Below are positions 38,952-50,726 of a stretch of 64,000 nt of DNA, piece after piece (position 1 is the stretch's first letter; the number at the start of each line of letters is the position of its first letter). The stretch is from Pelomonas sp. Root1217 (GTDB taxonomy: Bacteria > Pseudomonadota > Gammaproteobacteria > Burkholderiales > Burkholderiaceae_C). The position numbers and the translations under genes were made by a program. Location of the stretch: the NCBI RefSeq assembly GCF_001425705.1, contig NZ_LMDC01000023.1:63463-127462 (forward strand), given 5' to 3'. The notes under the pieces were generated by a model. It was not told where the DNA came from. It was given only the letters and a program-made list of their open reading frames with translations, and did no database searches.

Positions 38952-41593
38952 TGGCCGCGGTCGGGGCAGCCCCCTCAACCGTCAACCCGGGCCTGCTGGG
39001 CCTGGGCGAACTGCAACTCAGGCTGCCGGCCACCAAGATCCAATGGCTGGCGCTGGCCGCCGGCGTGGGATTCGGCCTCGTGGGCGCCGAGCTGGCCTGG
39101 CACCATCCGCTGTCGGGGCCGCTCGCGCTGACGGCCTGGGGCGCCATCGTGCTGCTGGCGGCACTGTTCTGGATCAAGACGCCCGTTCTCGTGCTCGCGC
39201 CGCTGCCCCTGGTCGGTCTGGCGCCCTGGACCGGCTGGATCAGCTTCGAGGAGATGGACCTCCTCGTCACCGCCTGCGGCTGCGGCGGTTATCTGGCCTA
39301 TGCGCTGCAGCTGAACTCGCGCGACCGCGCGCCAGCCTGGCGCCACGGCCTCGTCTATTCGCCGGTCGTCATCGTGCTGATGATGGCCCTGGCGCTGTCG
39401 GCGGCCTGGAGCATCAGGCGTGGTTTCGCCGACGCGGGCGGCTTTGCCTTCGGCTGGTTCCACGGCTATCACGAAGCCATGAACTCGGTACGCAACGCCA
39501 AGGCCATCTTCCTGGTGCTGGCCCTGTTGCCGCTGTGGACGGCCGCAGCCACCGCGCGTCCACGGGGTTTCTCGCGCGGCCTGCTGCTCGGCCTGGTGCT
39601 GGCGCTGGCCGGCGGCAGCGCCGCCGCGCTGTGGGAGCGCCTGGCCTATACCGGCCTGCTGGACTTCTCGACCGACTACCGCACCACGGCCCTTTTCTGG
39701 GAGATGCACGTCGGCGGCGCGGCCCTGGACGGCTTCCTGGTGCTGACCCTGCCCTTCGCCCTGCTGGCACTGCTGCGCACGCGTTCGCCCTGGCGCTTTG
39801 CCATCGGCCTGGTCATCGCGCTGCTGGCCGCCTATGCCTGCCTGACGACCTTCTCGCGCGGCGTCTATCTGGCGTTGCCGCTGGCTCTCATCCCCATGGT
39901 CATGCTGGCCGACGCCCAGCGGCGCCGCGCCGCAGCCTCGGGCCCGGAAAGCAGCCAGATCGACAGCACGCTCGGCGCTGTCGACGAGCCGCTGCCGCGC
40001 CTGGCCAAGGTCGGGGCGCTGGCCATGGCCGGCGCCTTCGCGCTGGCGGCCGCCCTGATATTCGGCAGCGGCGGCTACCGCGGCCTGCTGGCCCTGTTCT
40101 TCGTCATGGTCATCCTGCTGACCATGCCGGCCAGCCTGTGGCTGCCCACCTTGAGCCAGCGGCTGACGGCGCTGATCATGGGCGGCGTGCTGGCCCTGCT
40201 GCTCGGCGGCGCGAGCTGGGCCTTGTCCATGGCCGTGCCGAAGGCGGCCTATGTGCTCAACGTCGTCGCGCTGCTGTGCTGTGCCGCGCTGCGCTGGCGC
40301 GACCAGCCGGGGCAGGCGCGGCCCTTGTATGTGCTGCTGGTTGCGACGGCCTGGTTCTGGCTGCTGGCCACCATGGTCATCGTGGCCGACTACTGGAGCG
40401 GCACCGCGGGCCGCTGGACGGCGTTGGCAGCAGGCCTGGCCCTGGCCGGCGTGTGGGCGGCCATGCTGGTGGAACCGCGCCTGTGGCCCTTGCAGGGCAA
40501 GGACAGCCGCGGTGCAGCGGGCTGGCGCAAGCGCGCCCTGCTCGTCGCGGGCCTGTTGATGGTCATGTCCATCGTTGCGGCCCTGGGTGGCGGCGGCTAT
40601 CTGCGTGACCGTGTGGCCACCTGGAAGGAGGACGGCCAGACCCGCCTGACGCATTGGCGCGAAAGCCTGCACCTGCTGCATGGCGGCCGCCAATGGCTGT
40701 TGGGCAAGGGCGCAGGGCGCTTCGTGTCGAGCAATTTCTACGAAGGCCCGGTCAGCAGCCAGGTCGGCGACTATCGGCTGCGCCATGACCCGACCGAATC
40801 CTATCTGGCGCTTGCGGCCGGTAAGCATCTGCTGGGCAATGGCGAGCAGTTCCGGGTCAGCCAGCGCATCTCCGCGCCGGCGCCCGGCCCCGTCACCATC
40901 ACCCTGGTCCATCGCACCGCCAGCGACGCCAACCTGGTGATGCAGGTCTGCGAGAAGAACCTGATCTACCCGGACAACTGCAACGGCACCGAGCCGACGC
41001 TCAAGCCGCTGCGCACCGAGCTGCCGGCCAAGGGTGGGGCCGATGCCGCCACGCCGGCCGCTCTCGCCGGCATGGGTGAGTGGCAGACCAGCCAGTTCAA
41101 GCTCGGCCCGGTGCCGGCGCTGGGCGGCGACTGGTGGGCGCCGCGCTTTGTCACCTTCTCCATGTCCCTGAACACCCGCGCCGCCCGCGTCGACATTGCC
41201 CGCATCGCCATGCAGGACGCGCAGGGCCGCCAGTTGCTGGTCAACGGCGACTTCAACCGCGAGATGGCCCGCTGGTTCTTCTCCAGCGACCGCTACCACC
41301 TGCCCTGGCACATCAAGAACGTGGCCCTGCACGCGCTGTTCGAGCAAGGCCTCGTGGGGCTGGCCCTGCTGGGCGGCGCCTATATGCTGGCCCTGGTGCG
41401 CCTGTCGTTCGGCCGCGGCCGCGACCATCCCCTGGCGCCGGCCATCGTCGCCGCGCTGATCGGCTTCGCCGCCGTCGGCGCCTTTGACAGCCTGCTGGAC
41501 GTTCCACGCGTCGGCTTCGTGTTCTTCACGCTGCTGCTGCTGGGCCTGGGCCTGCGTGCGCTGCCGGGGGAAGGCGTGGCCAGGGTGGCATGA
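38951..41593 (+). CDS. Large Wzy/WaaL-type (O-antigen ligase) membrane protein
   Basis: 880 aa, much longer than the usual 400-450. The N-terminal two thirds hold many membrane segments, with a Wzy_C-like block (TTFSRGVYLALPLALIPMV). A soluble region of about 220 residues (about 550-775) follows, with GAGRFVSSNF, RHDPTESYLAL and a carbohydrate-binding-like LLVNGDFNREMARWFFSS. More membrane helices close the protein. It probably polymerises or ligates an exopolysaccharide. Its 1-nt overlap with the PEP-CTERM gene suggests linked function. Confidence 0.8.
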   Translation: MAAVGAAPSTVNPGLLGLGELQLRLPATKIQWLALAAGVGFGLVGAELAWHHPLSGPLALTAWGAIVLLAALFWIKTPVLVLAPLPLVGLAPWTGWISFEEMDLLVTACGCGGYLAYALQLNSRDRAPAWRHGLVYSPVVIVLMMALALSAAWSIRRGFADAGGFAFGWFHGYHEAMNSVRNAKAIFLVLALLPLWTAAATARPRGFSRGLLLGLVLALAGGSAAALWERLAYTGLLDFSTDYRTTALFWEMHVGGAALDGFLVLTLPFALLALLRTRSPWRFAIGLVIALLAAYACLTTFSRGVYLALPLALIPMVMLADAQRRRAAASGPESSQIDSTLGAVDEPLPRLAKVGALAMAGAFALAAALIFGSGGYRGLLALFFVMVILLTMPASLWLPTLSQRLTALIMGGVLALLLGGASWALSMAVPKAAYVLNVVALLCCAALRWRDQPGQARPLYVLLVATAWFWLLATMVIVADYWSGTAGRWTALAAGLALAGVWAAMLVEPRLWPLQGKDSRGAAGWRKRALLVAGLLMVMSIVAALGGGGYLRDRVATWKEDGQTRLTHWRESLHLLHGGRQWLLGKGAGRFVSSNFYEGPVSSQVGDYRLRHDPTESYLALAAGKHLLGNGEQFRVSQRISAPAPGPVTITLVHRTASDANLVMQVCEKNLIYPDNCNGTEPTLKPLRTELPAKGGADAATPAALAGMGEWQTSQFKLGPVPALGGDWWAPRFVTFSMSLNTRAARVDIARIAMQDAQGRQLLVNGDFNREMARWFFSSDRYHLPWHIKNVALHALFEQGLVGLALLGGAYMLALVRLSFGRGRDHPLAPAIVAALIGFAAVGAFDSLLDVPRVGFVFFTLLLLGLGLRALPGEGVARVA

Positions 41594-41603
41594 TCCGCCC
41601 CCC

Positions 41604-43679
41604 ATGTCCTCCGCCCCATCGCCCGGGCCAGCTTCAGCTGGACTCAACCCGGCCCAGCTCGAAGCCGTCTACCACCTGAGCGGCCCCTGCCTCGTCATCG
41701 CCGGCGCGGGCTCGGGCAAGACACGCGTCATCACGACCAAGATCGCGCAGCTGCTGGTGTCGGGCTACCGGCCCAGCCAGATCGCCGCCATCACCTTCAC
41801 CAACAAGGCCGCGCAGGAGATGCGCGAACGAGCCAAGGCGCTGGTGGGCAACAAGGCGGCCAAGGACCTGGCGATCTCGACCTTCCACTCGCTGGGCGTG
41901 CGCCTGCTGCGCGAGGAAGGCACGCGCGTCGGCCTGAAGGAGCAGTTCTCCATCCTCGACAGCGACGACGTGCTCAACGTGCTGAAGGACGCCGGTGGCA
42001 CCACGGACGTGAACCAGGCGAGGCGCTGGCAGTGGACCATCTCGCTGTGGAAGAACCAGGGCCTGGGCCCGGCTGAAGCGGCGCAGGTGGCCAAGGACGA
42101 GGACGAGCGCTCGGCCGCTGCCGTCATGGTGCGCTACCAGGAGCGCCTGGCCGCCTACCAGGCGGTGGATTTCGACGACCTCATCACGCTGCCGCTGAAG
42201 CTGCTCAGCAATGACGCCGAGGCGCGCGAGAAGTGGCAGGACAAGCTGCGCTATGTGCTGGTGGACGAATACCAGGACACCAATGCCGTGCAGTACGAGC
42301 TGCTGAAGACGCTGGTGGGCGAGCGCGGCATGTTCACGGCCGTGGGTGATGACGACCAGAGCATCTACGGCTGGCGCGGCGCCACCATCGAGAACCTGAA
42401 GCGCCTGCCGACCGACTACCCCAAGCTCAAGGTCATCCCGCTGGAGCAGAACTACCGTTCCACCGGCAGCATCCTGCGCGCGGCCAACAACGTCATCGCC
42501 GGCAACCCCAAGATCTTCGAGAAGAAGCTGTGGAGCGAGTTCGGCGACGGCGAGCCCATCGCGCTGCTGGAGGCCGACGGCGAGGAGCACGAGGCCGAGC
42601 GGGCCGTGGCTCGCATCCAGCAATTGCGTGCCGACGGCAAGGGCCCGCAGTTCAGGGACTTTGCGATCCTGTACCGCGCCAACCACCAGGCGCGCGTCTT
42701 CGAGCAGGCCCTGCGCCGCGCGCAGATCCCCTACAAGGTCTCAGGCGGCCAGAGCTTCTTCGACAAGGCCGAGATCAAGGACTTGTGCGCCTGGCTGCGC
42801 CTGCTGGTGAACCAGGACGACGACCCGGCCTTCCTGCGCGCCGTGACAACGCCCAAGCGCGGCATCGGCCACCAGACGCTGGGCGCCCTGGGCACGTTCT
42901 CGGCGCAATGGAAGTGCAGCATGTTCGAGGCGCTGTTCGCCGAGAGCCTGGCCACCGCGCTGACCAAACGCGCCCTGGACGGCCTGCACGAGTTCGGCCG
43001 CTACGTGAACGAGCTGCAGTACAAGGCCAGGCACACCGAGGGCCACACCGCCGCGCATGCGATGTTGACCGAGTGGCTCAAGGACATCGGCTACGAAGCC
43101 CACCTGATCGACAACGAAGAGAACGAGAAGGTTGCGCAGGCGCGCTGGGGCAACGTGCTGGACTTCGTCGACTGGGTCGCCAAGCGCTGCGGCGGCCAGC
43201 ACAGCGAGGAAGGCGGCGTCAGCTTCACCGAGCCCAAGCAGAGCGTGCTGGACGTGGCCCAGACCATCAGCGTCATCCTGTCGCTGGCCGAGCGCGGCGA
43301 GGATCAGGACCAAGTCACGCTGACCACGCTGCACGCCTCCAAGGGCCTGGAATGGCCCCATGTCGTGCTGGCCGGCGTCAATGAGGGCCTGCTGCCCTTC
43401 AAGCGCGAGGAGGCTGAGCTGACTGTCGAGGCGTTGCAGGAGGAGAGGCGGCTGATGTACGTCGGCATCACGCGGGCGCGCACGACGCTGGCCGTGTCGA
43501 CATTGCGCCGGCGCAAGAAAGGCCGCGACACCGTCGTGGGCATTCCCAGCCGCTTCCTGGCCGAGATGAAGCTGCACGAGGGCAGCACCCGCGAGGATCC
43601 CCGGGAAAAGCTCAAGCGCATGCGCGAGGAACTGGCCGCCAAGGCGGCCGCCCGGGCTTCCTCAGCAAGTCAAGACTGA
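41604..43679 (+). CDS. rep: ATP-dependent DNA helicase Rep
   Basis: 691 aa, SF1A helicase. The motifs are I GAGSGKT, Ia AITFTNKAAQEM, II VLVDEYQDTN, III FTAVGDDDQSIYGWRGA, IV VIPLEQNYRST, V LTTLHASKGLEW and VI RRLMYVGITRA. Rep clears protein blocks from replicating DNA. It is 10 nt downstream of the polymerase gene, unrelated in function but likely on the same transcript. A UvrD assignment is possible, but the length and FREE-of-PcrA features favour Rep. Confidence 0.9.
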   Translation: MSSAPSPGPASAGLNPAQLEAVYHLSGPCLVIAGAGSGKTRVITTKIAQLLVSGYRPSQIAAITFTNKAAQEMRERAKALVGNKAAKDLAISTFHSLGVRLLREEGTRVGLKEQFSILDSDDVLNVLKDAGGTTDVNQARRWQWTISLWKNQGLGPAEAAQVAKDEDERSAAAVMVRYQERLAAYQAVDFDDLITLPLKLLSNDAEAREKWQDKLRYVLVDEYQDTNAVQYELLKTLVGERGMFTAVGDDDQSIYGWRGATIENLKRLPTDYPKLKVIPLEQNYRSTGSILRAANNVIAGNPKIFEKKLWSEFGDGEPIALLEADGEEHEAERAVARIQQLRADGKGPQFRDFAILYRANHQARVFEQALRRAQIPYKVSGGQSFFDKAEIKDLCAWLRLLVNQDDDPAFLRAVTTPKRGIGHQTLGALGTFSAQWKCSMFEALFAESLATALTKRALDGLHEFGRYVNELQYKARHTEGHTAAHAMLTEWLKDIGYEAHLIDNEENEKVAQARWGNVLDFVDWVAKRCGGQHSEEGGVSFTEPKQSVLDVAQTISVILSLAERGEDQDQVTLTTLHASKGLEWPHVVLAGVNEGLLPFKREEAELTVEALQEERRLMYVGITRARTTLAVSTLRRRKKGRDTVVGIPSRFLAEMKLHEGSTREDPREKLKRMREELAAKAAARASSASQD

Positions 43680-43680
43680 A

Positions 43681-43724
43681 GCGCTCATTCGCGGGGGTAC
43701 CCCCCGAGCGCGTGAAGTCTTCAC
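43681..43724. terminator. Two adjacent hairpins after rep
   Basis: GCGCTC...GGGGG-TA-CCCCC...GAGCGC (43681-43711) is a strong interrupted stem just after the stop, directly followed by GTGAAG-T-CTTCAC (43712-43724). No T-tract is present, so factor-dependent termination or RNA protection is likely. Confidence 0.5.
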
Positions 43725-43785
43725 AACCTCGCCACGGTAGGCTGCGAACAATGCGATCCAGCCCTTCTTTCCGGTGAGCCTGCAC

Positions 43786-44154
43786 ATGAAAGCCCTGGTC
43801 CTTGCTGCCGCCCTCGCTGCCCTGAGTTCCTCGACCCCGGCCGGCGCCACGCGTGAAGCCCGTCAACCCATCGTCGACACGACGACGGCCACCATGATTG
43901 CCGATGCCGGCCGTCTCGGCTCGGCCAGCCTGACGTCGCTGAACGGCAATGCCCGTTGGACGCCGGCCAACCGCCAGTCCGACACCGATTTCGAAACCCT
44001 GCCCGCACAGGTCGATACAGGCTCGCTGCTGATCGTCCTGGGTGTTCTGGCCCTGGCCCTCGCACGCCCCGTCAGCCGCGCCTTGCGCCGGCAGGAACAG
44101 CAACGCCGTGCCACCGCGCTGGCCAGCACACTCGGCCACACGCCGCACGCCTGA
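43786..44154 (+). CDS. Small exported protein with a PEP-less sorting-type tail
   Basis: 122 aa. Signal peptide about 1-22 (ALAALSSSTPAGA), a short Thr/Ala-rich middle, then a hydrophobic segment (about 80-97) and a basic tail. The end LRRQEQQRRATALASTL closely resembles the tail of the PEP-CTERM protein at 44302-44991 (LRRQAEARRATALAAAL). The Pro-Glu-Pro triplet itself is missing. It may be an atypical exosortase substrate or a simple membrane protein. Confidence 0.65.
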   Translation: MKALVLAAALAALSSSTPAGATREARQPIVDTTTATMIADAGRLGSASLTSLNGNARWTPANRQSDTDFETLPAQVDTGSLLIVLGVLALALARPVSRALRRQEQQRRATALASTLGHTPHA

Positions 44155-44301
44155 GCGGCCCGGCCACCCCGTTTCAGTGAATTGCTTCACAGGCCGCACA
44201 CCGGCCTGAGGGGGTTGTTCGCGCCGGTGTGAACTCTGCACCCCGGGCCCGGCAGGGCAGGCCGAAGAATCGCGGCCAATCACTCCAAACCCTGCCCGCC
44301 C

Positions 44302-44991
44302 ATGAAACGCGCCTTGTCCCTGCTTGCCCTGATTGCCCTTGGCAGTTCCGCACTGGCCGCACCCGCGCCGGTGAACCTGCTCGTCAACGGCAGCTTCGAG
44401 AGCACGGCCGTGGCCAACGGCAACTGGGTCAACGTGGCCAGCACGCCAGGCTGGACCTGGCTCGGGGGCCCGGGCACCGGTTTTGAAGTCCGCCACAACG
44501 TCGCCGGCACGGCCCAGGACGGCCGCAATTTCCTCGAGCTAGACACCAACGGCAACACGCTGATCGGTCAATACCTCGACAACCTCAGCGCTGGCGCGCG
44601 CTATGAGCTGAGCTTTTGGTACGCACCGCGCGAGTTCCAGGCCGCGTCGACCAACGGCATGCAGGCGTTCTGGAACGGCGTGCAGCTCGGTGCCACCATG
44701 AGCGGCCTCGGCAACAGCGGCAATCAATGGACCGAGGTCAAGTTCAACCTGACGGCCCAGGCCGGCCGCAACCTGCTGAGCTTTGCATCTGTGGGCACCA
44801 GTGACGGCCTGGGCGGCAACCTCGACAACGTCAACCTGAACCGCATTCCCGAGCCCGGCAGCCTGGCGCTGACCTTCGCCGCGCTGGCAGGCTGCCTGTT
44901 GCTGCCGCGCACACTGCGCCGCCAGGCTGAGGCGCGCCGCGCCACGGCGCTGGCCGCCGCGCTGACTGCCCCGACACCACGCCCGCGCTGA
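44302..44991 (+). CDS. PEP-CTERM protein with DUF642/CBM-like domain
   Basis: 229 aa. Signal peptide about 1-19. The domain starts NLLVNGSFEST and has FLELDTNGNTLIGQYLDNLSAGARYELSFWYAPR and LLSFASVGTSDGLGGNLDNVNL, a galactose-binding-like jelly roll of the DUF642 type. The sorting signal is IPEPGSLALTFAALAGCLLL with RTLRRQ. The protein continues about 25 residues past the basic cluster, which is unusual for this signal. Confidence 0.82.
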   Translation: MKRALSLLALIALGSSALAAPAPVNLLVNGSFESTAVANGNWVNVASTPGWTWLGGPGTGFEVRHNVAGTAQDGRNFLELDTNGNTLIGQYLDNLSAGARYELSFWYAPREFQAASTNGMQAFWNGVQLGATMSGLGNSGNQWTEVKFNLTAQAGRNLLSFASVGTSDGLGGNLDNVNLNRIPEPGSLALTFAALAGCLLLPRTLRRQAEARRATALAAALTAPTPRPR

Positions 44992-45001
44992 GCCGCTGCC
45001 G

Positions 45002-46510
45002 TCAGGCGGGCTGTACGCCAGCTCGGCCGTTTTCCACGGCGAAACGCGCCATCGAGCGGATGGCGCTGTCAGGCTGCAGGGCATCGTCCAGCGAACGCAC
45101 GGTCGCCTGCAGCCCCGCCTTGTCGAGCACGAAGGCCATGTAGCCACGCTGGTCGCTGCGGCCGTAGTGCAGGTGCGGGTTGTGCGGCAACACCTCATCC
45201 AACCGCTGCTGCTTGCCACCCCAACTGGTGATGGAACTGCCGCAGAACTCGCTGGCGACAACGGGTGAATCAAGGTCGTCGAAGTCGACCTTCAGGTCGG
45301 CCACGATGTGCGAATGCACGTCGCCCCCTAACACGACGACATTGGGCACCTGGCGCTCGCGCACGGTCGCCAGCAGCCGGTTGCGCGCCGGCGCATAACC
45401 ATCCCAGCCATCGGTCCAGTAGGTAGGCTCAGCCGCGTTCCAGTTCATGCGTGCCATCAACGTCTGCTGTGCGACGAGATTCCAGCGGCCGGGCGTGGTG
45501 TCCCAGCCCTCGGCCAGCCAGCGTTCCTGGGCCGCGCCCAGCAGCGTGCGTTTGGGGTCCAGCAACTCCGGGCAGTCGCGCAGCGGCAGCGTGTTGCTGC
45601 CGAACTTGCCGGCTTTGGTGCACAGCTGCGGGTCGCGGTATTGGCGGTCGTCCAGCGCATGGATGACGGCCAGCCGCCCCCAGGCGTGGCGGCCATGCAT
45701 GCGCATGTCCATGCCGCGCGGACGCCAGGCCTTGGGCAGGGGCTGGTTTTCCCAGCAAGCCTGGTAGGCGGCGGCGCGGCGCGCCGGGAAGTCCTGTGCG
45801 ATCTTCTCGCCGCGCAGCCCGGCGTAGTCGTTCTCCACCTCGTGGTCGTCCCACACGTAAAGCCAGGGCACGGCGGCATGCATGGCCTGCAGTGCGGGGT
45901 CGGATTTGTACTGCGCGTAGCGGCTGCGGTACTGGTCCAGCGTCACGGCAGCACTGCCTTCCACGGCCCGAATGCGGCCGGGCGCGGACCCGTACTCGTA
46001 GATGTAGTCGCCCAGGAACATGACGAGGTCCAGCTCCTCGGCCAGCATGTGGTGCCACGCCGCGAAGAAGCCATGGTCCCAGCGCTGGCAGCTGGCGATG
46101 GCAAAGCGCAGCGGCTCCAGCGCGTCCGCGGCCGGTGTGGTGCGCGTGCGGCCCGCCAGGCTGCGCTGGCCCAGGGCTTCGAAGCGGTACCAGTACCAAC
46201 GGCCCGGCTTGAGCCCTGCGGGCTCGGCATGCACGCTGTGCGCCCAGGCGCCTTCAGCGATCTCGGTGCCCGACGCCACACGGCGCTGGAAGGCCTCGTC
46301 CTCCGCCACTTCCCAGCGCACCTCGACGCGCGCCGGCAGATCGGCGCCGGTAAGCCGGGTCCACAGCACCATGCCGTCAGGAGTCGGGTGGCCAGAGGCG
46401 ATGCCGAGGGCGAAGCGCGGCGCCACGTCGGCACGCGCATGGCGGAGCCATCCGGGGGCCAAGCCAGCGGCCAAAGACAGTTGCAGCAGGTGGCGGCGAT
46501 GGGTGCCCAT
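45002..46510 (-). CDS. phoD: Alkaline phosphatase D (PhoD family)
   Basis: 502 aa. A Tat-like N-terminus (HRRHLLQLSLAAG) suggests export folded. The N-terminal PhoD domain has FALGIASGHPTPDGMVLWTRL. The catalytic domain has FAIASCQRWDHGFFAAWHHM, LGDYIYEYG, WDDHEVENDY and VVLGGDVHSHIVAD, with the metal ligands expected for PhoD. It releases phosphate from phosphodiesters or monoesters. It is 18 nt after priA on the same strand. Confidence 0.92.
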   Translation of the reverse strand: MGTHRRHLLQLSLAAGLAPGWLRHARADVAPRFALGIASGHPTPDGMVLWTRLTGADLPARVEVRWEVAEDEAFQRRVASGTEIAEGAWAHSVHAEPAGLKPGRWYWYRFEALGQRSLAGRTRTTPAADALEPLRFAIASCQRWDHGFFAAWHHMLAEELDLVMFLGDYIYEYGSAPGRIRAVEGSAAVTLDQYRSRYAQYKSDPALQAMHAAVPWLYVWDDHEVENDYAGLRGEKIAQDFPARRAAAYQACWENQPLPKAWRPRGMDMRMHGRHAWGRLAVIHALDDRQYRDPQLCTKAGKFGSNTLPLRDCPELLDPKRTLLGAAQERWLAEGWDTTPGRWNLVAQQTLMARMNWNAAEPTYWTDGWDGYAPARNRLLATVRERQVPNVVVLGGDVHSHIVADLKVDFDDLDSPVVASEFCGSSITSWGGKQQRLDEVLPHNPHLHYGRSDQRGYMAFVLDKAGLQATVRSLDDALQPDSAIRSMARFAVENGRAGVQPA

Positions 46511-46528
46511 CGCCGGATTCTGGCGCGG

Positions 46529-48607
<2,079 letters not shown>

Positions 48608-48926
48608 GCGCAGCTCCGCGCTTCTTGTGAAGCAGTGGCTCAGCAAGTGGCTGCAAGTACATGATTCGTAAGGGCTCTTGGGTTGCCCACAATTTCTGTG
48701 GATAAGTTTGTGAGCAAATCGCCGCGCGCGGGCCGGTAGAGCGCCAGAGCGGGACGACCCGCCCCAATTCCGTTCATCAGCGCCATTTGAGTGCTGCCTT
48801 TAAAATCAAGCACTTAGCACGAATTCGGGAAAACTCTTAGGTGCGCCGCACCAACGACAGCCCGTCGCCGTCGCCTCCCAAATTTTGGGGATAAGTCATC
48901 GCGCAACTGCAGATTTGACCGACCTG
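48608..48926. promoter_or_regulatory. 319-nt hemE-priA intergenic region with two related dyads
   Basis: No gene found. Two similar elements lie in it: CCACA-ATTTC-TGTGG followed by ATAAGT (48687-48707), and CCCAAA-T-TTTGGG followed by GATAAGT (48877-48897). The first contains the exact DnaA-box sequence TTATCCACA on the minus strand (48697-48705); the second a one-mismatch version (48886-48894). A weaker dyad AGTGCT...AGCACT surrounds TTTAAAATC near 48790-48815. It probably holds the priA promoter. Confidence 0.5.
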
Positions 48927-50006
48927 TCAGGCCGCAGTTCGCAGGCGGCGCGAATGTTGATGAACCTCGTCCACCAAGGCTTCCACACTCTCGGGCGGCG
49001 TGAACTGGCTGATGCCATGGCCGAGGTTGAACACATGGCCGTGGCCGGCGGCAGGGTTGCCAAAGCTGTCAAGCACCGCCCGGGCCTGGGCACGCACGGC
49101 TTGCGGTGGTGCGAACAGCACATTGGGGTCGAGGTTGCCCTGCAGCGCCACCCGGTCGCCCACGCGGGCACGGGCGGCGCCGAGGTTCATCGTCCAGTCC
49201 AGGCCGACGACGTCGGCGCCGGCGTCGGCGATCTCGTCCAGCCACAGGCCGCCGCCCTTGGTGAACAGCAGGCGAGGAATGCGCACGCCGCCGTGCTCGG
49301 TCTTCACATGGCTCAACACCTGGCGCGAATAGGCCAGGCTGAACTGCTGGAAGGCGCCGTCGGCCAGCACGCCGCCCCAGGAGTCGAACAGCATGACGGC
49401 CTGGGCGCCGGCTTCGATCTGGGCGTTCAGATAGGCGGCCACCGAGCGGGCGTTCACGTCCAGGATGCGGTGCATCAGGTCGGGGCGGGAATACATCAGG
49501 CTCTTGACGAGGCGGTAGTCGTCGGAGCCCCCGCCTTCGACCATGTAGCAGGCCAGCGTCCAGGGGCTGCCGGAGAAGCCGATCAGCGGCACGCGGCCGT
49601 TCAGCGCGTGGCGGATGGAGGTGACCGCGTCGAAGACATAGCGCAACTTGTCCATGTCGGGCACTTCCAGCGCTGCAACCGCTGCCTCGTCGCGCACTTG
49701 CCTTGCGAATTTCGGACCCTCGCCCTGCTGGAAGGACAGGCCCAGGCCCATCGCGTCGGGCACCGTCAGGATGTCGCTGAACAGGATGGCTGCGTCCAGC
49801 GGGAAGCGCTCCAGCGGCTGCAGCGTCACCTCGGTGGCGTAGTCGGTGTTGGTCGCCAGGCCCATGAAGCTACCAGCCTTCTCGCGCGTGGCGCGGTACT
49901 CGGGCAGGTAGCGGCCGGCCTGGCGCATCAGCCAGATGGGCGTGTGCTCGGTGGGCTGGCGCAGGCAGGCGCGCAGGAAGGTGTCGTTTTGCAGGGAGGC
50001 GAACAT
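48927..50006 (-). CDS. hemE: Uroporphyrinogen decarboxylase
   Basis: 359 aa. HemE signatures: [16 protein letters not shown] (about 23-38), [39 protein letters not shown] and [13 protein letters not shown]. It converts uroporphyrinogen III to coproporphyrinogen III in heme synthesis, in the cytoplasm. The ATG at 50006 is supported by the universally conserved N-terminal [16 protein letters not shown]. Confidence 0.97.
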   Translation of the reverse strand: MFASLQNDTFLRACLRQPTEHTPIWLMRQAGRYLPEYRATREKAGSFMGLATNTDYATEVTLQPLERFPLDAAILFSDILTVPDAMGLGLSFQQGEGPKFARQVRDEAAVAALEVPDMDKLRYVFDAVTSIRHALNGRVPLIGFSGSPWTLACYMVEGGGSDDYRLVKSLMYSRPDLMHRILDVNARSVAAYLNAQIEAGAQAVMLFDSWGGVLADGAFQQFSLAYSRQVLSHVKTEHGGVRIPRLLFTKGGGLWLDEIADAGADVVGLDWTMNLGAARARVGDRVALQGNLDPNVLFAPPQAVRAQARAVLDSFGNPAAGHGHVFNLGHGISQFTPPESVEALVDEVHQHSRRLRTAA

Positions 50007-50101
50007 GGACAAATTATCCCCGCTGCCTTTCGCCGGCCCTCGCGCCGCGTGGGAGCGCCGTTTGCCGGTGCTCTGCATCCTCCCAGCAGCGAGATGCGCC
50101 C

Positions 50102-50719
50102 ATGATCCGAACCCTCGTCACCGTGGCGGCCGCCGCCAGCCTGTCGGGCTGCGGCTACAACCAGTTCCAGACGCTGGACGAGCAGGTCAACGCCAGCTGG
50201 GCGGAGGTGCTGAGCCAGTACCAGCGCCGGGCCGACCTCATTCCCAACATCGTCAACACGGTCAAGGGTGAAGCCAACTTCGAGCAGGAAACGCTGACCC
50301 GTGTTGTCGAGGCCCGCGCCCGCGCCACCAGCGTGCAGGCCACGCCGGAGCTGATCAACGATCCCGAGGCTTTGAAGAAGTTCCAGGCAGCGCAGGGTGA
50401 GTTGAGCAGCGCGCTGTCCCGGCTGCTGGTGGTCACCGAGAACTATCCCAACCTGAAGGCCAACCAGGGCTTCCAGGATCTGCGCGTGCAGCTCGAAGGC
50501 ACCGAGAACCGCATCACCGTGGCGCGCAACCGCTACATCCAGACAGTGGCCAGCTACAACGTCCACACGCGCAGCTTCCCGAACAACCTGACGGCCATGC
50601 TGTTCGGCTACAAGGCCAAGCCCAACTTCACCGTGCAGAACGAGGCGGCCATCACCACCGCGCCGACGGTGGACTTCGGCACCTCCGCCAGGCCGACGGC
50701 GCCGGCCGCGTCGAAGTGA
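50102..50719 (+). CDS. lemA: LemA family lipoprotein
   Basis: 205 aa. The N-terminus has a lipobox LSGCGYN (Cys about 17). The LemA core has [38 protein letters not shown] and helical repeats through [21 protein letters not shown]. LemA proteins are small, mostly alpha-helical, often next to TPM-domain genes as here. It is divergent from hemE. Confidence 0.93.
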   Translation: MIRTLVTVAAAASLSGCGYNQFQTLDEQVNASWAEVLSQYQRRADLIPNIVNTVKGEANFEQETLTRVVEARARATSVQATPELINDPEALKKFQAAQGELSSALSRLLVVTENYPNLKANQGFQDLRVQLEGTENRITVARNRYIQTVASYNVHTRSFPNNLTAMLFGYKAKPNFTVQNEAAITTAPTVDFGTSARPTAPAASK

Positions 50720-50726
50720 GCGCGTG

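Noticed and set aside
38975-41647. Long minus-strand open frame (890 codons)
   Set aside because: Antisense to the Wzy/WaaL-type gene; Gln/Gly/Ala-rich low-complexity translation and no start signals.
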